Positions 27,274-37,074 of a stretch of DNA of 64,000 bases are shown piece after piece. The notes under the pieces were generated by a model that did no database searches, was not told where the DNA came from, and saw nothing but the letters and a program-made list of their open reading frames with translations. Position 1 is the stretch's first letter. Every line of letters begins with the position of its first letter. Source of the DNA: Lonsdalea populi (GTDB lineage Bacteria > Pseudomonadota > Gammaproteobacteria > Enterobacterales > Enterobacteriaceae); contig NZ_CP065534.1 in assembly GCF_015999465.1 (NCBI RefSeq), forward strand, positions 930,001 through 994,000. The letters are read 5' to 3'. The position numbers were made by a program, and so were the translations under genes.

Positions 27274-28512
27274 ATGTCTGATTCGACCCCCCCTCTGACC
27301 CGCCGACGACTATTGCAGGGTGCGGCCGCGACCTGGCTGCTGAGCGTCACCGGCGTGGGTATCGCCGCCACATCGCAGGTTATTGCCGTGCGTATCTGGC
27401 CCGCATCGGCCTATACCCGCGTCACGCTGGAATCCAGTCATCCTCTGAAGTATCGGCAATTCATGCTGGATAACCCCCGGCGGTTGGTGGTGGACATCGA
27501 AAATGTCTCGCTGAACAGCGTGCTGAAAAATGTAGGCCAACGCTTCAATCAGGGTGACCCTTATATCAAGACCGCCCGGGCAGGACAGTTCGATAAGCAG
27601 ACGGTGCGGCTAGTGTTGGAACTTAAGCAGCAGGTCAGCCCCAAAACGTTTGCGCTTTCTCCGGTCGCCGGATTCAAAAATCGTCTGGTGCTCGATCTAT
27701 ACCCGGTAGAAGGACGCTACGACAATGCGGACGATCCGCTGTTGGCGCTGCTGGAGGATTACAACAAGGGCGATCTTGAACGAACGCTGCCGACGGAAGC
27801 GCCGCTTGCCGGGAAACCTGGGCGGGAGCGGCCGCTGGTGGTGATGTTGGATCCGGGGCATGGCGGGGAAGATCCCGGCGCGATCGGCAAAAATCGGACG
27901 CGTGAAAAGGACGTTGTGCTGCAAATTGCACGTCGCCTGAAGGCATTGATCGATCGCGAGCCCTACATGAAAGCGTTTATGACGCGCAATGAAGACGTGT
28001 TTATCCCGCTACAGGTGCGTGTGGCGAAAGCCCGCAAGCAGCGGTCCGATTTGTTTATCTCTATTCATGCGGATGCCTTTACCAACCGAGCAGCTAAAGG
28101 TTCGTCGGTGTTTGCGCTGTCGAAGAAAGGCGCGACCAGTTCCGCCGCGCGTTTTCTGGCCCAGACGCAGAACGAATCCGATTTAATCGGCGGGGTCAGC
28201 ATGAGCGGCGATCGTTATCTTGACCACACCATGCTGGATATGGTGCAGACGCTGACAATCAACGACAGCCTCAAATTCGGCGGAGAAATTCTGCGTCGCA
28301 TGGGGCGGATCAACCATCTGCATAAAAACAGCGTCGATCAGGCGGGATTTGCGGTATTAAAAGCGCCGGATATTCCTTCTGTACTGGTGGAAACGGCCTT
28401 TATCAGTAATCCGGAAGAAGAGCGTAAATTGCGTACCGCGCGATTCCAACAGCAGGTGGCGCAGTCAATTCTCGAAGGGATCAAAGCGTATTTCGCTCAG
28501 CGGGCCAGATAG
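27274..28512 (+). CDS. amiC: N-acetylmuramoyl-L-alanine amidase AmiC
   Basis: AmiC is a periplasmic zinc amidase that splits septal peptidoglycan during daughter-cell separation, activated by NlpD. The 412-residue protein begins with a twin-arginine signal ([10 protein letters not shown] followed by a hydrophobic stretch, cleavage near GIAA). An AMIN domain (about 40-150) for septal targeting is followed by the Amidase_3 domain (about 185-405), with zinc ligands in [10 protein letters not shown] and the catalytic Glu in LVETAFISN. The regulatory helix region is present before the last motif. It is divergent from argA, as in E. coli. Confidence 0.96.
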   Translation: MSDSTPPLTRRRLLQGAAATWLLSVTGVGIAATSQVIAVRIWPASAYTRVTLESSHPLKYRQFMLDNPRRLVVDIENVSLNSVLKNVGQRFNQGDPYIKTARAGQFDKQTVRLVLELKQQVSPKTFALSPVAGFKNRLVLDLYPVEGRYDNADDPLLALLEDYNKGDLERTLPTEAPLAGKPGRERPLVVMLDPGHGGEDPGAIGKNRTREKDVVLQIARRLKALIDREPYMKAFMTRNEDVFIPLQVRVAKARKQRSDLFISIHADAFTNRAAKGSSVFALSKKGATSSAARFLAQTQNESDLIGGVSMSGDRYLDHTMLDMVQTLTINDSLKFGGEILRRMGRINHLHKNSVDQAGFAVLKAPDIPSVLVETAFISNPEEERKLRTARFQQQVAQSILEGIKAYFAQRAR

Positions 28513-28592
28513 GTCAGGAGTCGAAGAGGGGGATGAGCTGCGGCGCACCCCTCCCAGTTCACAGATCTCAGGATGAGGTGGCCTTAAAACGC

Positions 28593-28616
28593 AAAAAACA
28601 CCTGTTAAGGTGTTTA
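28593..28616 (-). terminator. Rho-independent terminator of the initiator tRNA operon
   Basis: On the minus strand a 7-bp stem (AAACACC / GGTGTTT; plus positions 28596-28602 and 28609-28615) is followed by a run of T. It lies 9 bp past the last tRNA gene and 80 bp past the convergent amiC stop, and may serve both. Confidence 0.85.
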
Positions 28617-28624
28617 ATGATAAT

Positions 28625-28701
<77 letters not shown>

Positions 28702-28749
28702 TCCCTATTATAACTTTTCTTTCTGACTGCTTTCACTTCTCAGGCATAA

Positions 28750-28826
<77 letters not shown>

Positions 28827-28875
28827 GCCGTATTATGGCTTTCTTTCTGACTGCTTTCACGTCTCAGACGTAAAT

Positions 28876-28952
<77 letters not shown>

Positions 28953-28965
28953 TCCGTGGAAGCGC

Positions 28966-28993
28966 ACTATACTCTCCGAGCGTTTCTATGCAA
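28966..28993 (-). promoter_or_regulatory. Promoter of the initiator tRNA operon
   Basis: On the minus strand, TTGCAT (-35, plus 28988-28993) and TATAGT (-10, plus 28966-28971) are 16 bp apart and followed by GCGC, a GC-rich discriminator of the kind linked to stringent control. The -10 is 13 bp before the first tRNA. Confidence 0.65.
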
Positions 28994-29178
28994 CCCCTTT
29001 TTAGCAAAAATCCATGATTTCACTTGTCTTTGTTTGTTTCTTCATCTATTGCCGTAAAATAGGTAAGGATATTGTTTACGTAGAACGGCGCGGTTTGGGA
29101 TATGGGGCGCATTTCATTTTACCCACCCGTTTGCTATCGTTCCATGTTGGACACCACTTAAGAAGAGAGCGCGGAACA

Positions 29179-30354
29179 ATGAAAGGATGGCGGGGCAGTT
29201 GTGTGTTGGTCGGTTTAGCGATCGCCGTTTTGGCAGGATGTCAGAGCCGGCCTACCGATCAGGGTCAGCAGTATAAAGACGGACATCTCGCTCAGCCACT
29301 AAAAATGGTGAACGAGCCGAACACGCACGGCAAGCCGATCAACGCCGGCGACTTCGCCAATCAGGTCACCCACATTCAGACGGATTCTCCCACGCTTCAT
29401 AGCAACAATAACGCCACGTTCCAGGCCGTTCAGAACTGGATGCTGTCGGGTGGCGATACGCGCGAACTCAGCAAGTTTGGTCTGGGCTCCTGGCAAATGG
29501 AAGGGGTAGATGGCTTCGGCAACGTTCAGTTCACCGGCTACTACACTCCGGTAGTGCAGGCGCGCTACACCCGGCAGGGTGAGTTCCAGTATCCCATCTA
29601 CGGCATGCCGTCACGTGGCAAGAAAAACCGTCGTCTTCCCGATCGCGCGGGCATTTACGCGGGCGCGCTCGGCAATGCGCCGATTCTGGGCTGGAGCAAC
29701 TCTTTAATGGATAACTTCATGATGGAGGTTCAGGGGAGCGGGTATGTTGACTTCGGCGACGGCCGCCCTCTGACGTTCTTTGCCTACGCGGGCAAAAATG
29801 GTCACGCCTATCGCAGCATCGGCAAAGTCCTCATCGATGAAGGCGAAGTCGCGAAAGAAAATATGTCGATGCAGGCGATTCGTCGCTGGGCGGACACCCA
29901 CTCTGAACAGGAAGTTCGCCAACTGCTGGAACAGAACCCTTCCTTTGTATTCTTCAAGCCGATGGATGCGGCGTTAGTGCGTGGCGCGAGCGCGGTGCCG
30001 CTGATCGCCAAGGCCTCTGTTGCCTCCGACCGCTCGCTAATCCCCGAAGGCAGCGTGTTGCTGGCGGAAGTTCCGCTGCTGGATAATCAGGGCAAATTCA
30101 ACGGCAAATATGAGATGCGCCTGATGATCGCGTTGGACGTCGGTGGTGCGATCAAAGGACAGCACTTTGACATCTATCAGGGGATCGGCCCTGAAGCGGG
30201 TCACACCGCCGGTTTCTATAACCACTACGGGCGAGTCTGGGTGTTGCGAAACACGCAACCGCAAAGTTCCGGGCTGCTGCTGAGCGCTGCGCCAGCGCAG
30301 ACAACAAGCGGCGGGTTACCTGGAAAGCCGCCGGTCGCGACCTTCTTTGAGTAA
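29179..30354 (+). CDS. mltA: Membrane-bound lytic murein transglycosylase A (MltA)
   Basis: MltA is an outer-membrane lipoprotein that cleaves peptidoglycan glycans to 1,6-anhydro products. The 391-residue precursor has a signal with lipobox VLAGC. Conserved blocks are GNVQFTGYYTPV, the substrate groove region GSGYVDFGDGR, and the C-terminal 3D domain DVGGAIKGQHFDIYQG, which contains the catalytic aspartate. The ATG at 29179 was chosen because it starts the signal peptide; an upstream in-frame frame from 29014 runs through the promoter region of the tRNA operon. It is a little longer than E. coli MltA (365). Confidence 0.95.
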   Translation: MKGWRGSCVLVGLAIAVLAGCQSRPTDQGQQYKDGHLAQPLKMVNEPNTHGKPINAGDFANQVTHIQTDSPTLHSNNNATFQAVQNWMLSGGDTRELSKFGLGSWQMEGVDGFGNVQFTGYYTPVVQARYTRQGEFQYPIYGMPSRGKKNRRLPDRAGIYAGALGNAPILGWSNSLMDNFMMEVQGSGYVDFGDGRPLTFFAYAGKNGHAYRSIGKVLIDEGEVAKENMSMQAIRRWADTHSEQEVRQLLEQNPSFVFFKPMDAALVRGASAVPLIAKASVASDRSLIPEGSVLLAEVPLLDNQGKFNGKYEMRLMIALDVGGAIKGQHFDIYQGIGPEAGHTAGFYNHYGRVWVLRNTQPQSSGLLLSAAPAQTTSGGLPGKPPVATFFE

Positions 30355-30530
30355 TGGCGTCACGAAGCGGGTACCGCCGCCGCGCCCGCTTCATCATACT
30401 TGCGCTCTGACAGTAAATTATCCACAAAGCATACATTTGGTTTTATCTCTTACTCCGCAAATGCGCCGCTCTGCGTTATTATCCTCGCCGTTTGATTTCT
30501 ACACGTTGTTACCCGTTAAGGTGGTGAGTC

Positions 30531-31355
30531 ATGAGTTCACGGTTATCTGAAAGCTATCTGCAGCGCTTCGGCGGCACCGCCCGGCTGTACGGCCGGCAGG
30601 CGCTGTCGCTGTTCGCCGAGGCTCACATCTGCGTGATCGGCATCGGCGGGGTGGGCTCCTGGGCGGCGGAAGCGCTGGCGCGCACGGGCATCGGCGCGAT
30701 TACCTTGATTGATATGGACGATGTCTGCGTCAGTAATACCAACCGGCAGATTCATGCGTTGCGTCAGCATACCGGGCAGCCGAAAACGGCAGTGATGGCG
30801 GAGCGCATACTGGCGATCAACCCAGAGTGTCGAGTGACCTGCGTGGACGACTTTATCAGCCCTGACAATATGGCGGAGCTGTTGAATAACGAATTCAGCT
30901 ATGTGATTGACGCCATCGACAGCGTGCGGGCGAAGGCTGCGCTGTTGGCGTACTGCCGGCGCAACAAAATCCCGGTCGTCACCACCGGCGGCGCCGGCGG
31001 GCAGATCGATCCCACTCGCATCGCCGTGGCGGATCTGGCCAAAACCATTCAGGATCCGCTGGCGGCCAAGCTGCGTGAGCGTCTGAAACATGATTTTAAT
31101 GTCGTGAAAAACAGTAAAGGAAAGCTGGGCATCGACTGCGTATTTTCCAGTGAAGCGCTGGTTTATCCTCAGCCGGACGGCAGTGTCTGCGCGTTCAAAC
31201 GAACCGCCGATGGCGTTAAACGGATGGATTGCGCGTCCGGATTCGGCGCGGCGACGATGGTAACCGCCACCTTCGCATTTGTGGCGGTTTCGCATGCCTT
31301 AAAGAAAATGATGGCGAAAGCCCAGCGTCAAACAGCCTCTAATCATGACTCCTGA
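30531..31355 (+). CDS. tcdA: tRNA threonylcarbamoyladenosine dehydratase TcdA (CsdL)
   Basis: TcdA is an E1-like enzyme that uses ATP to cyclise t6A37 of tRNAs to ct6A. The 274-residue protein has the ATP-binding loop [14 protein letters not shown] (about 34-47), the second conserved segment NTNRQIHA, and [12 protein letters not shown]. It receives electrons or sulfur relay from CsdA/CsdE encoded next door, which also suggests shared function. Its 3' end overlaps csdE tail-to-tail by 13 bp. GGTGGTGAG precedes the ATG. Confidence 0.95.
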   Translation: MSSRLSESYLQRFGGTARLYGRQALSLFAEAHICVIGIGGVGSWAAEALARTGIGAITLIDMDDVCVSNTNRQIHALRQHTGQPKTAVMAERILAINPECRVTCVDDFISPDNMAELLNNEFSYVIDAIDSVRAKAALLAYCRRNKIPVVTTGGAGGQIDPTRIAVADLAKTIQDPLAAKLRERLKHDFNVVKNSKGKLGIDCVFSSEALVYPQPDGSVCAFKRTADGVKRMDCASGFGAATMVTATFAFVAVSHALKKMMAKAQRQTASNHDS

Positions 31356-31786
31356 CGCGTAATATCCTTGATTCTGGTGGCCAGCGCCGCCAGTCCGGCT
31401 GAGCGTGACGCGCTCAACTGAGCTTTCAGAGCCAATGTCTCCAGCAGCGCTAACGGGTCTTGCGTTTGCAGCTGCGCTGCAGTTTTGCCTTCAATGGCCG
31501 TAAGCAGTATCGCCAGCAATCCACGAACGATGCGGCCATCGCTGTCGCCATAGAAATGCAGGGCGCCAGACGCTGCTTGTTCGTATCCCAACCACACCTG
31601 ATTTTCACACCCCGATAGCGCAATGGCGGACTGCTTTTTATCTTCGGGTAATGGGGGAAGCTGTTTGGCCAGTAGGATGATCTGGCGATAGCGATCTTCC
31701 CAACTTCGGCAGGCGCAGAAACGTTGACGCAGATCGTCTTCAGTGATGTCGGTGCCAAAGGGATGGCGAGTCGAATTCAGAGTCAT
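31343..31786 (-). CDS. csdE: Sulfur acceptor protein CsdE (SufE family)
   Basis: CsdE accepts persulfide sulfur from the cysteine desulfurase CsdA and passes it on, to TcdA among others. The 147-residue protein is a SufE-fold member with the active Cys60 in LSGCENQVW. The gene lies 5 bp downstream of csdA and is clearly in the same operon. Its last codons overlap the convergent tcdA. Confidence 0.95.
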   Translation of the reverse strand: MTLNSTRHPFGTDITEDDLRQRFCACRSWEDRYRQIILLAKQLPPLPEDKKQSAIALSGCENQVWLGYEQAASGALHFYGDSDGRIVRGLLAILLTAIEGKTAAQLQTQDPLALLETLALKAQLSASRSAGLAALATRIKDITRQES

Positions 31787-31791
31787 GTCAT

Positions 31792-32997
31792 TTAGTCCAG
31801 CAGCAGGTCGAGCGCCTTACGCGATGCAGCGATCAATTGCGCCACGTCCTGCTCATTATTATAAGGAGAGAATGAGGCCCGCAGTGTGCCTTTCACGCCG
31901 AGCGCAGTCATCAGCGGCTGCGCGCAGTGATGCCCGGCGCGCAGCGCGATGCCCTCTTCCGCCAGCAGGGGGACGAGATCGCTGTGGTGTACGTCGTTGA
32001 ACGTAAAGGACAGCAGGCTGCTATCGGCGCTGCGCCAACTGCGAAAGCCAGGCAATGTCATCAGTGCTTTTTCCGCCTGCTCGGCCAGCGCGACGCTATA
32101 TTGTTCCGCCGCGTGGCGGTCGTAGCTTTTAAGCCATTCGAGGGTGGCCGAGAGCCCGATGACGCCTGCGATATGCGGCGTTCCTGCTTCAAACTTCTGC
32201 GGGCTGTCCTGGGGGATAAAACCGTCGAAAGAGACTTCCTGCATCATCTTCCCTCCGCCTTGCCAGGGCGGCATTCCCGCCAACAGCTCCGGTTTGCCAT
32301 ATAGGATGCCGATGCCGGTGGGGCCATACAGCTTGTGAGCCGAAAACGCATAAAAATCGATATCTAATGCCCTAACATCGACGGACTTATGTACGATCCC
32401 CTGTGCGCCATCGACCACAACGACGGCGTCAGCCTGATGCGCCAGTGCGATAGCGCGTTGCAGGTTCGGTTGACCACCGGTGACGTTGGACATCTGGGTG
32501 AGCGCCAGGATTCGCGTTCGAGATGACAGCAAGGCGGGCAGGCATCCAACATCCGGCAGCAGATCGTCGCCCAACGGCCATTTAACAACGTTCGCACCGG
32601 TTTGCCGGGCCACCATCAGCCAAGGCAACAGGTTGGCGTGGTGCTCAGCCTCGCTGACCACTATTTCGTCGCCGGGCGTGAGCAGAGGGCGGGCAAAGCT
32701 TTGCGCGACCAGATTGATCGATTCCGTCGCCCCTCGCGTCCAGATCACGCTGTGCGGATCTGGCGCGCCGATCAGCGCCGCTACCTGCCGCCGCGTCTCC
32801 TCAAAGCACTGGGTCAGTCGTTGCGCCTCGCGATGCTGGCTGCGATGCACATTGCCGCCTTGCAAGCCATAGTAGCGGCCAATCGCGTCGATCATCGACT
32901 GAGGTTTGAGTGCGGTCGCAGCGCTGTCCAGATAGACGCCGGGCTGCTGTAGAGCCGGGAACTGTTGGCGAAAGTGGGGGGCGTTAAACGATATCAT
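31792..32997 (-). CDS. csdA: Cysteine desulfurase CsdA
   Basis: CsdA is a PLP-dependent group II desulfurase that releases sulfur from cysteine. At 401 residues it equals the E. coli length. The PLP lysine is in [12 protein letters not shown], the cofactor-stacking His in [12 protein letters not shown], and the catalytic Cys is Cys358 in [10 protein letters not shown]. The ATG at 32997 has GAGGAC 5 bases upstream; an earlier in-frame Met would add 12 residues not shared with relatives. It is the first gene of csdA-csdE and divergent from ygdI. Confidence 0.96.
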   Translation of the reverse strand: MISFNAPHFRQQFPALQQPGVYLDSAATALKPQSMIDAIGRYYGLQGGNVHRSQHREAQRLTQCFEETRRQVAALIGAPDPHSVIWTRGATESINLVAQSFARPLLTPGDEIVVSEAEHHANLLPWLMVARQTGANVVKWPLGDDLLPDVGCLPALLSSRTRILALTQMSNVTGGQPNLQRAIALAHQADAVVVVDGAQGIVHKSVDVRALDIDFYAFSAHKLYGPTGIGILYGKPELLAGMPPWQGGGKMMQEVSFDGFIPQDSPQKFEAGTPHIAGVIGLSATLEWLKSYDRHAAEQYSVALAEQAEKALMTLPGFRSWRSADSSLLSFTFNDVHHSDLVPLLAEEGIALRAGHHCAQPLMTALGVKGTLRASFSPYNNEQDVAQLIAASRKALDLLLD

Positions 32998-33181
32998 GAC
33001 TGTCCTCTGTTCAAGGGGAGGATCCTGTCCCATTTTTCAGGCTTAAACAAGTTTCAGACAATACTTACACGTTCTCGGTGGCAAAAATTATGCGGGTTGC
33101 TACGCTTAGTAGTATCAATTTGTGGAATTTAATGGCGTTCAATAGAAGATATTAAATTTATAAAACTACTTGGAGTGTAAT

Positions 33182-33403
33182 ATGAAGAATAAAATATCAA
33201 TCATTGCGGCCATTGTGATGGCCTTCTCTGTGGCGGCCTGTTCCAGCAACTATGTCCTGCATACTAATGACGGACGGACCATCATCTCGGACGGCAAACC
33301 GAAAGTGGATAATGATACCGGCCTGATTAGTTACACCGACGCCTTTGGCCATGAACAGCAGATCAACCGTTCCGATGTGAAACAGATGACGGAAGTGAAA
33401 TAA
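33182..33403 (+). CDS. ygdI: Small lipoprotein YgdI (DUF903)
   Basis: The 73-residue precursor has a signal with lipobox VAACS and the DUF903 domain (NYVLHTNDGRTIISDGKP, INRSDVKQMTE). It is a paralogue of ygdR at 7109 and lies beside csdA, as in E. coli. Function is unknown. A GGAGTG ribosome-binding site precedes the ATG; the short in-frame extension upstream is rejected for lack of one. Confidence 0.92.
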   Translation: MKNKISIIAAIVMAFSVAACSSNYVLHTNDGRTIISDGKPKVDNDTGLISYTDAFGHEQQINRSDVKQMTEVK

Positions 33404-33435
33404 ACGTCTCTCGACGCCCATGAGCGATTCGCATC

Positions 33436-33625
33436 AAAAAAAAGCACCGCAATCTTGCGGTGCCCTACACAATATTGTGAATAGACAGGGGAAAAACAGG
33501 AAATGAAAAGGTAGCAGGGCTACCTTGTCTGAAATCCAGACGGTAAATAGCAAACACAACATCACATTCACAAGCCAAAAGCACTTTGGTACCCCCTCCG
33601 TACTTTTCATTCCGGCTCAGGAAGT
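33436..33625 (-). ncRNA. gcvB: GcvB small RNA
   Basis: GcvB is an Hfq-dependent sRNA that represses many amino-acid and peptide transporter mRNAs. It is recognised by the 5' end ACTTCCTGAGCCGGAA, a GT-rich seed (TGTGATGTTGTGTTTGC), the AAGGTAGC/GCTACCTT stem and a terminator of 9-bp stem GCACCGCAA / TTGCGGTGC followed by eight T. All are arranged as in E. coli, and the gene sits divergent from gcvA in the same place. Length is about 190 nt. The GT-rich block is shorter than in E. coli. Confidence 0.93.
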
Positions 33626-33631
33626 GGCGCT

Positions 33632-33660
33632 AATATAGGTATTTGCTGGTGCATCCTCAA
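33632..33660 (-). promoter_or_regulatory. gcvB promoter
   Basis: On the minus strand, TTGAGG (-35, plus 33655-33660) and TATATT (-10, plus 33632-33637) are 17 bp apart, placing the start 6 bases on at the conserved ACTTCC. GcvA, encoded divergently, activates gcvB in E. coli. Confidence 0.75.
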
Positions 33661-33750
33661 CGGACAATTTATAATGTCTCGGATTAAAAAAACTAATGAA
33701 TGAGCATGCGTCAGCCCCGCGCTGACGGGCCTGAGCCAAGAATCCGATCT

Positions 33751-34680
33751 ATGTCAAAACGACTTCCTCCCCTTAATGCGCTGCGCGTGTTTGATGCCGC
33801 CGCGCGCCACCTGAGTTTTACCAAAGCCGCTGAAGAGCTGTTTGTGACTCAGGCGGCGGTAAGCCATCAAATCAAATCTCTCGAAGATTTTCTCGGCCTT
33901 AAATTATTTCGTCGTCGCAATCGTTCACTGCTGCTAACGGAGGAAGGGCAGAGCTACTTTCTGGACATCAAAGAAATTTTTCTCGCCTTGAACGACGCCA
34001 CGCGCAAGCTGCAGGCCCGCAGCGCGAAAGGGGCGCTGACGGTGAGCATGCTGCCTAGTTTCGCTATCCATTGGCTTGTACCTCGACTGTCCAGTTTCAA
34101 TGCCGACTATCCGGGGATCGATGTCCGCATTCAGGCGGTATCACGAGAGGAAGATCACCGTCTGGCGGATGATGTCGACGTGGCGATTTTTTATGGCCGT
34201 GGCAACTGGTCTGGACTGCGGGTGGAGAAGCTCTATGCCGAATATTTACTGCCGGTTTGCTCGCCTCAACTGTTGACGGGGGAGCACCCGCTGAATGCTC
34301 CAGCAGATTTGGTTCTCCATACTTTATTGCATGATGCTTCCCGCCGGGACTGGCTGACTTATACGCGGCAATTGGGCGTTCAGCAGATCAACGTTCAACA
34401 GGGGCCGATATTCAGTCATAGCGCGATGGTATTACAGGCGGCGATCCACGGTCAGGGTATCGCGCTGGCCAATAATGTGATGGCGCAGACGGAAATCGAA
34501 GCGGGCAGATTGGTGTGTCCATTCAATGATGTGCTGGTGAGTAAAAACGCTTTTTATCTGGTATGTCATGACAGTCAGGCCGAACTGGGTAAAATAGCCG
34601 CCTTTCGCCAGTGGATACTGGCGCGTGCGGCGAGCGAACAGGAGAAATTTCGCTTCCGCTATGACAGCGGCTCGCGCTGA
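33751..34680 (+). CDS. gcvA: LysR-type regulator GcvA of the glycine cleavage system
   Basis: GcvA activates gcvTHP and gcvB when glycine is plentiful and represses gcvTHP with GcvR. The 309-residue LysR-family protein has an N-terminal winged HTH (SFTKAAEELFVTQAAVSHQIKSLE split across residues 20-45) and a substrate-binding domain; large stretches equal E. coli. The ATG at 33751 gives the enteric MSKRLPPLNAL start; an in-frame ATG 17 codons earlier is unsupported. It lies divergent from gcvB across 125 bp. Confidence 0.96.
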   Translation: MSKRLPPLNALRVFDAAARHLSFTKAAEELFVTQAAVSHQIKSLEDFLGLKLFRRRNRSLLLTEEGQSYFLDIKEIFLALNDATRKLQARSAKGALTVSMLPSFAIHWLVPRLSSFNADYPGIDVRIQAVSREEDHRLADDVDVAIFYGRGNWSGLRVEKLYAEYLLPVCSPQLLTGEHPLNAPADLVLHTLLHDASRRDWLTYTRQLGVQQINVQQGPIFSHSAMVLQAAIHGQGIALANNVMAQTEIEAGRLVCPFNDVLVSKNAFYLVCHDSQAELGKIAAFRQWILARAASEQEKFRFRYDSGSR

Positions 34681-34732
34681 GTCTTCGGGATTCGAGCACC
34701 TTGCTTACTTCAAAAGAAAATGGATAACGATG

Positions 34733-35128
34733 ATGAATAGCCGTTTCATGCTGATCTTTGCGGCCATCAGTGGATTTATATATGTCGCTTTAGGCGCGTT
34801 CGGCGCTCATGTTCTAAGCCGTTCGCTCGGCGAAGCTGAACTGGATTGGCTTCATACCGGGCTGCAGTATCAGGCCGTGCACACGCTGGCGATTCTGGCG
34901 TTGAGCGTGGCCATGAACCAACGCGCTAACGTGTGGTTTTACTGGAGCGCGGCGCTCCTTGGGCTGGGAACCATACTGTTTAGCGGCAGCTTATACTGTC
35001 TGGCACTGTCCCAACTGAGGATATGGGCTTATGTGACGCCGGTGGGCGGCGTTTGCTTCCTGGGCGGCTGGTTATTGTTGTTGATAGGCGCTCTGCGCCA
35101 GAAAAGAAAGGCTGACTCGCATGAATAA
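34733..35128 (+). CDS. ygdD: DUF423 inner-membrane protein YgdD
   Basis: The 131-residue protein has four membrane segments and the DUF423 pattern ([44 protein letters not shown]). It equals E. coli YgdD in length and position between gcvA and rlmM. Function is unknown. Tandem ATGs at 34730 and 34733 are both possible; the second has better spacing to GGAT. The end overlaps rlmM by 8 bp. Confidence 0.93.
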   Translation: MNSRFMLIFAAISGFIYVALGAFGAHVLSRSLGEAELDWLHTGLQYQAVHTLAILALSVAMNQRANVWFYWSAALLGLGTILFSGSLYCLALSQLRIWAYVTPVGGVCFLGGWLLLLIGALRQKRKADSHE

Positions 35129-36221
35129 AGTCATTTTGTACTGCCGTCCCGGCTTTGAAAAAGAGTGTGCGGCGGAAATTACCGATAAAGCCGCACAGCA
35201 TAACGTTTACGGCTTCGTGCGGGTCAAAGACAACAGCGGCTACGTCATTTTTGAGTGCTATCAGTACGAAGATGCCGATCGCCTGATTAAGGAGCTTCCG
35301 TTCAAGAGCCTGATCTTCGCCCGTCAGATGATGGTGTGCGGTGAGCTGTTGCGCGACCTGCCGCAGGAAGACCGCATCTCGCCGATTGTCGGCATGCTGA
35401 CCGGGGTATTGGAGCGTGCGGGTGAGCTGCGCGTTGAGGTGCCCGACACCAACGAAAGCAAAGAATTGATGAAGTTCTGCCGTAAGTTCACCGTGCCGCT
35501 GCGCGCGGCGTTGCGTGAAAGTAAGATATTGTTACCTCAAGAAAAACCCGGTCGGCCGGTGATACATGTAATGTTTATCGCGCCAGGCTGCTGCTACGTG
35601 GGTTACTCCTACAGTAACAACAATTCTCCGTTCTACATGGGGATCCCGCGTCTTAAGCTTCCGGCGGATGCACCGAGCCGTTCCACGCTCAAACTGGAAG
35701 AAGCCTTCCACGTGTTCATTCCGGTGGATGAGTGGGAAGAGCGTTTGGGCAGCGGCATGTATGCGGTGGATTTGGGCGCCTGTCCCGGCGGCTGGACCTA
35801 TCAATTGGTCAAGCGCAGCATGATGGTTCATGCGGTGGATAACGGGCTGATGGCGCAGAGCCTAATGGATACCGGTCAGGTAATTCATCATCAGGCAGAC
35901 GGTTTCCGGTTCGAACCGCCGCGCAACAACGTGTACTGGCTGGTGTGCGATATGGTGGAGAAACCGGCCAAAGTCACCAACCTCATGGCTGACTGGCTTG
36001 TGAAAGGCTGGTGCCGCGAAGTGATTTTTAACCTCAAGCTGCCGATGAAAAAACGCTACGAGGAAGTGAATCAGAATCTGGGACTGCTTATGGAGCGCCT
36101 GCACGAAAACGGCATTAATGCGGAAGCTCACGCCAAGCAGCTCTACCACGATCGTGAGGAAATCACGATCCACGCCCGACGGATCTGGGGTGCGGTTCCC
36201 GGTCGTCGCGACGAGCGTTAA
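35121..36221 (+). CDS. rlmM: 23S rRNA 2'-O-ribose C2498 methyltransferase RlmM
   Basis: RlmM methylates the ribose of C2498 in 23S rRNA before 50S assembly. The 366-residue protein has an N-terminal THUMP-like domain and a C-terminal Rossmann methyltransferase with SAM motif [13 protein letters not shown] (about 218-230), the DNG that follows, and the K-D-K-E-type catalytic residues in CDMVEKP and [10 protein letters not shown]. It overlaps ygdD by 8 bp, so the two are coupled, and meets xni convergently at a strong terminator. Confidence 0.96.
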   Translation: MNKVILYCRPGFEKECAAEITDKAAQHNVYGFVRVKDNSGYVIFECYQYEDADRLIKELPFKSLIFARQMMVCGELLRDLPQEDRISPIVGMLTGVLERAGELRVEVPDTNESKELMKFCRKFTVPLRAALRESKILLPQEKPGRPVIHVMFIAPGCCYVGYSYSNNNSPFYMGIPRLKLPADAPSRSTLKLEEAFHVFIPVDEWEERLGSGMYAVDLGACPGGWTYQLVKRSMMVHAVDNGLMAQSLMDTGQVIHHQADGFRFEPPRNNVYWLVCDMVEKPAKVTNLMADWLVKGWCREVIFNLKLPMKKRYEEVNQNLGLLMERLHENGINAEAHAKQLYHDREEITIHARRIWGAVPGRRDER

Positions 36222-36225
36222 GACA

Positions 36226-36249
36226 AAGGCGGGCACTCTAGCCCGCCTT
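36226..36249. terminator. Bidirectional terminator between rlmM and xni
   Basis: A 9-bp perfect stem (AAGGCGGGC / GCCCGCCTT) with loop ACTCTA fills the whole 28-bp gap between the two stop codons. It should terminate both convergent genes, although U-tracts are short. Confidence 0.75.
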
Positions 36250-37002
36250 CTATGCCAGTCGCAGCTGCTGCAAATTGCCGTTCAAAGTGAGATCGGTTTT
36301 TAGCGTGGCGACCTGGCGACAAATCCAGGCCGCTTCCCGCTGCGGCTCCAGCTTTTTACGCCATTTTACCGGCAGTTGTTCCAACTGCTGGTAAAGCTGT
36401 TCCAACGACCCCGCCTGTTGCAGGAGCTGTGCTGCGGTTTTTGCGCCGATGCCGCTGACGCCGGGGATCTTGCTGCTGCTGATGCCCGCCAATCCCCAAT
36501 AGTCGGGAAGCTGCTGCGGGGGGACGCCAAACTCTTGGCGGATAAAAGGCACATCCAGCCAGCGTTTTTGAAAGTAATCCCGGATTTGAATCGTGGGAGC
36601 CAGCAACTGACAATATCCCTTGTCCGTTGAAACGATGGTGGCCTGATGGCCCAGCGCGGCAACTTTGCAGGCCAGGGTTGCGGCTAAATCGTCCGCTTCG
36701 TCTCCAGGGGAGTGCCAGCTTTCGACACCCAGTTCTCTGAAGGCCTCTTTGATTTGCGGCAACTCCTGATGCAGCGAGTCCGGCATTGGAGGACGCCCGG
36801 CTTTATAGTCAGGTAAAAGTTGGTGACGCCAGCTCGACGCTCTCTGTTCGTCGTCGAATACGGCAACGGCATGAGTCGGTTGGCTGTGTTGCAACAGCAG
36901 GCTCAGCGCATGTCGGCAGGCAGGTAAACAGGGGGAGCCCTGTACGGCATGGATGCGTCTGATAAGGTTCAGCGCATCCACAATCAATAGATGCAAGGGC
37001 AT
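36250..37002 (-). CDS. xni: Flap endonuclease Xni (ExoIX, YgdG)
   Basis: Xni is a FEN-family structure-specific nuclease similar to the 5' nuclease domain of DNA polymerase I. The 250-residue protein has the N-terminal [14 protein letters not shown] with the first catalytic Asp, [12 protein letters not shown] with the acidic cluster, [10 protein letters not shown], and the helix-hairpin-helix [18 protein letters not shown] that binds DNA and potassium. It lacks one of the acidic ligands seen in other FENs, as does E. coli Xni. sdaCB, which separates xni from ppnN in E. coli, is absent here. A GGAG site precedes the ATG. Confidence 0.95.
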   Translation of the reverse strand: MPLHLLIVDALNLIRRIHAVQGSPCLPACRHALSLLLQHSQPTHAVAVFDDEQRASSWRHQLLPDYKAGRPPMPDSLHQELPQIKEAFRELGVESWHSPGDEADDLAATLACKVAALGHQATIVSTDKGYCQLLAPTIQIRDYFQKRWLDVPFIRQEFGVPPQQLPDYWGLAGISSSKIPGVSGIGAKTAAQLLQQAGSLEQLYQQLEQLPVKWRKKLEPQREAAWICRQVATLKTDLTLNGNLQQLRLA

Positions 37003-37074
37003 GATTCGTCTCCGCGAATAAACGCTCTGCCGCCGCCCTGACGAGTACAGAACAATGGCAGAGAAGACATCTTG

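Noticed and set aside
29014..29178. Upstream extension of mltA
   Set aside because: The extension runs through the intergenic region near the tRNA promoter and would bury the lipoprotein signal peptide inside the protein.
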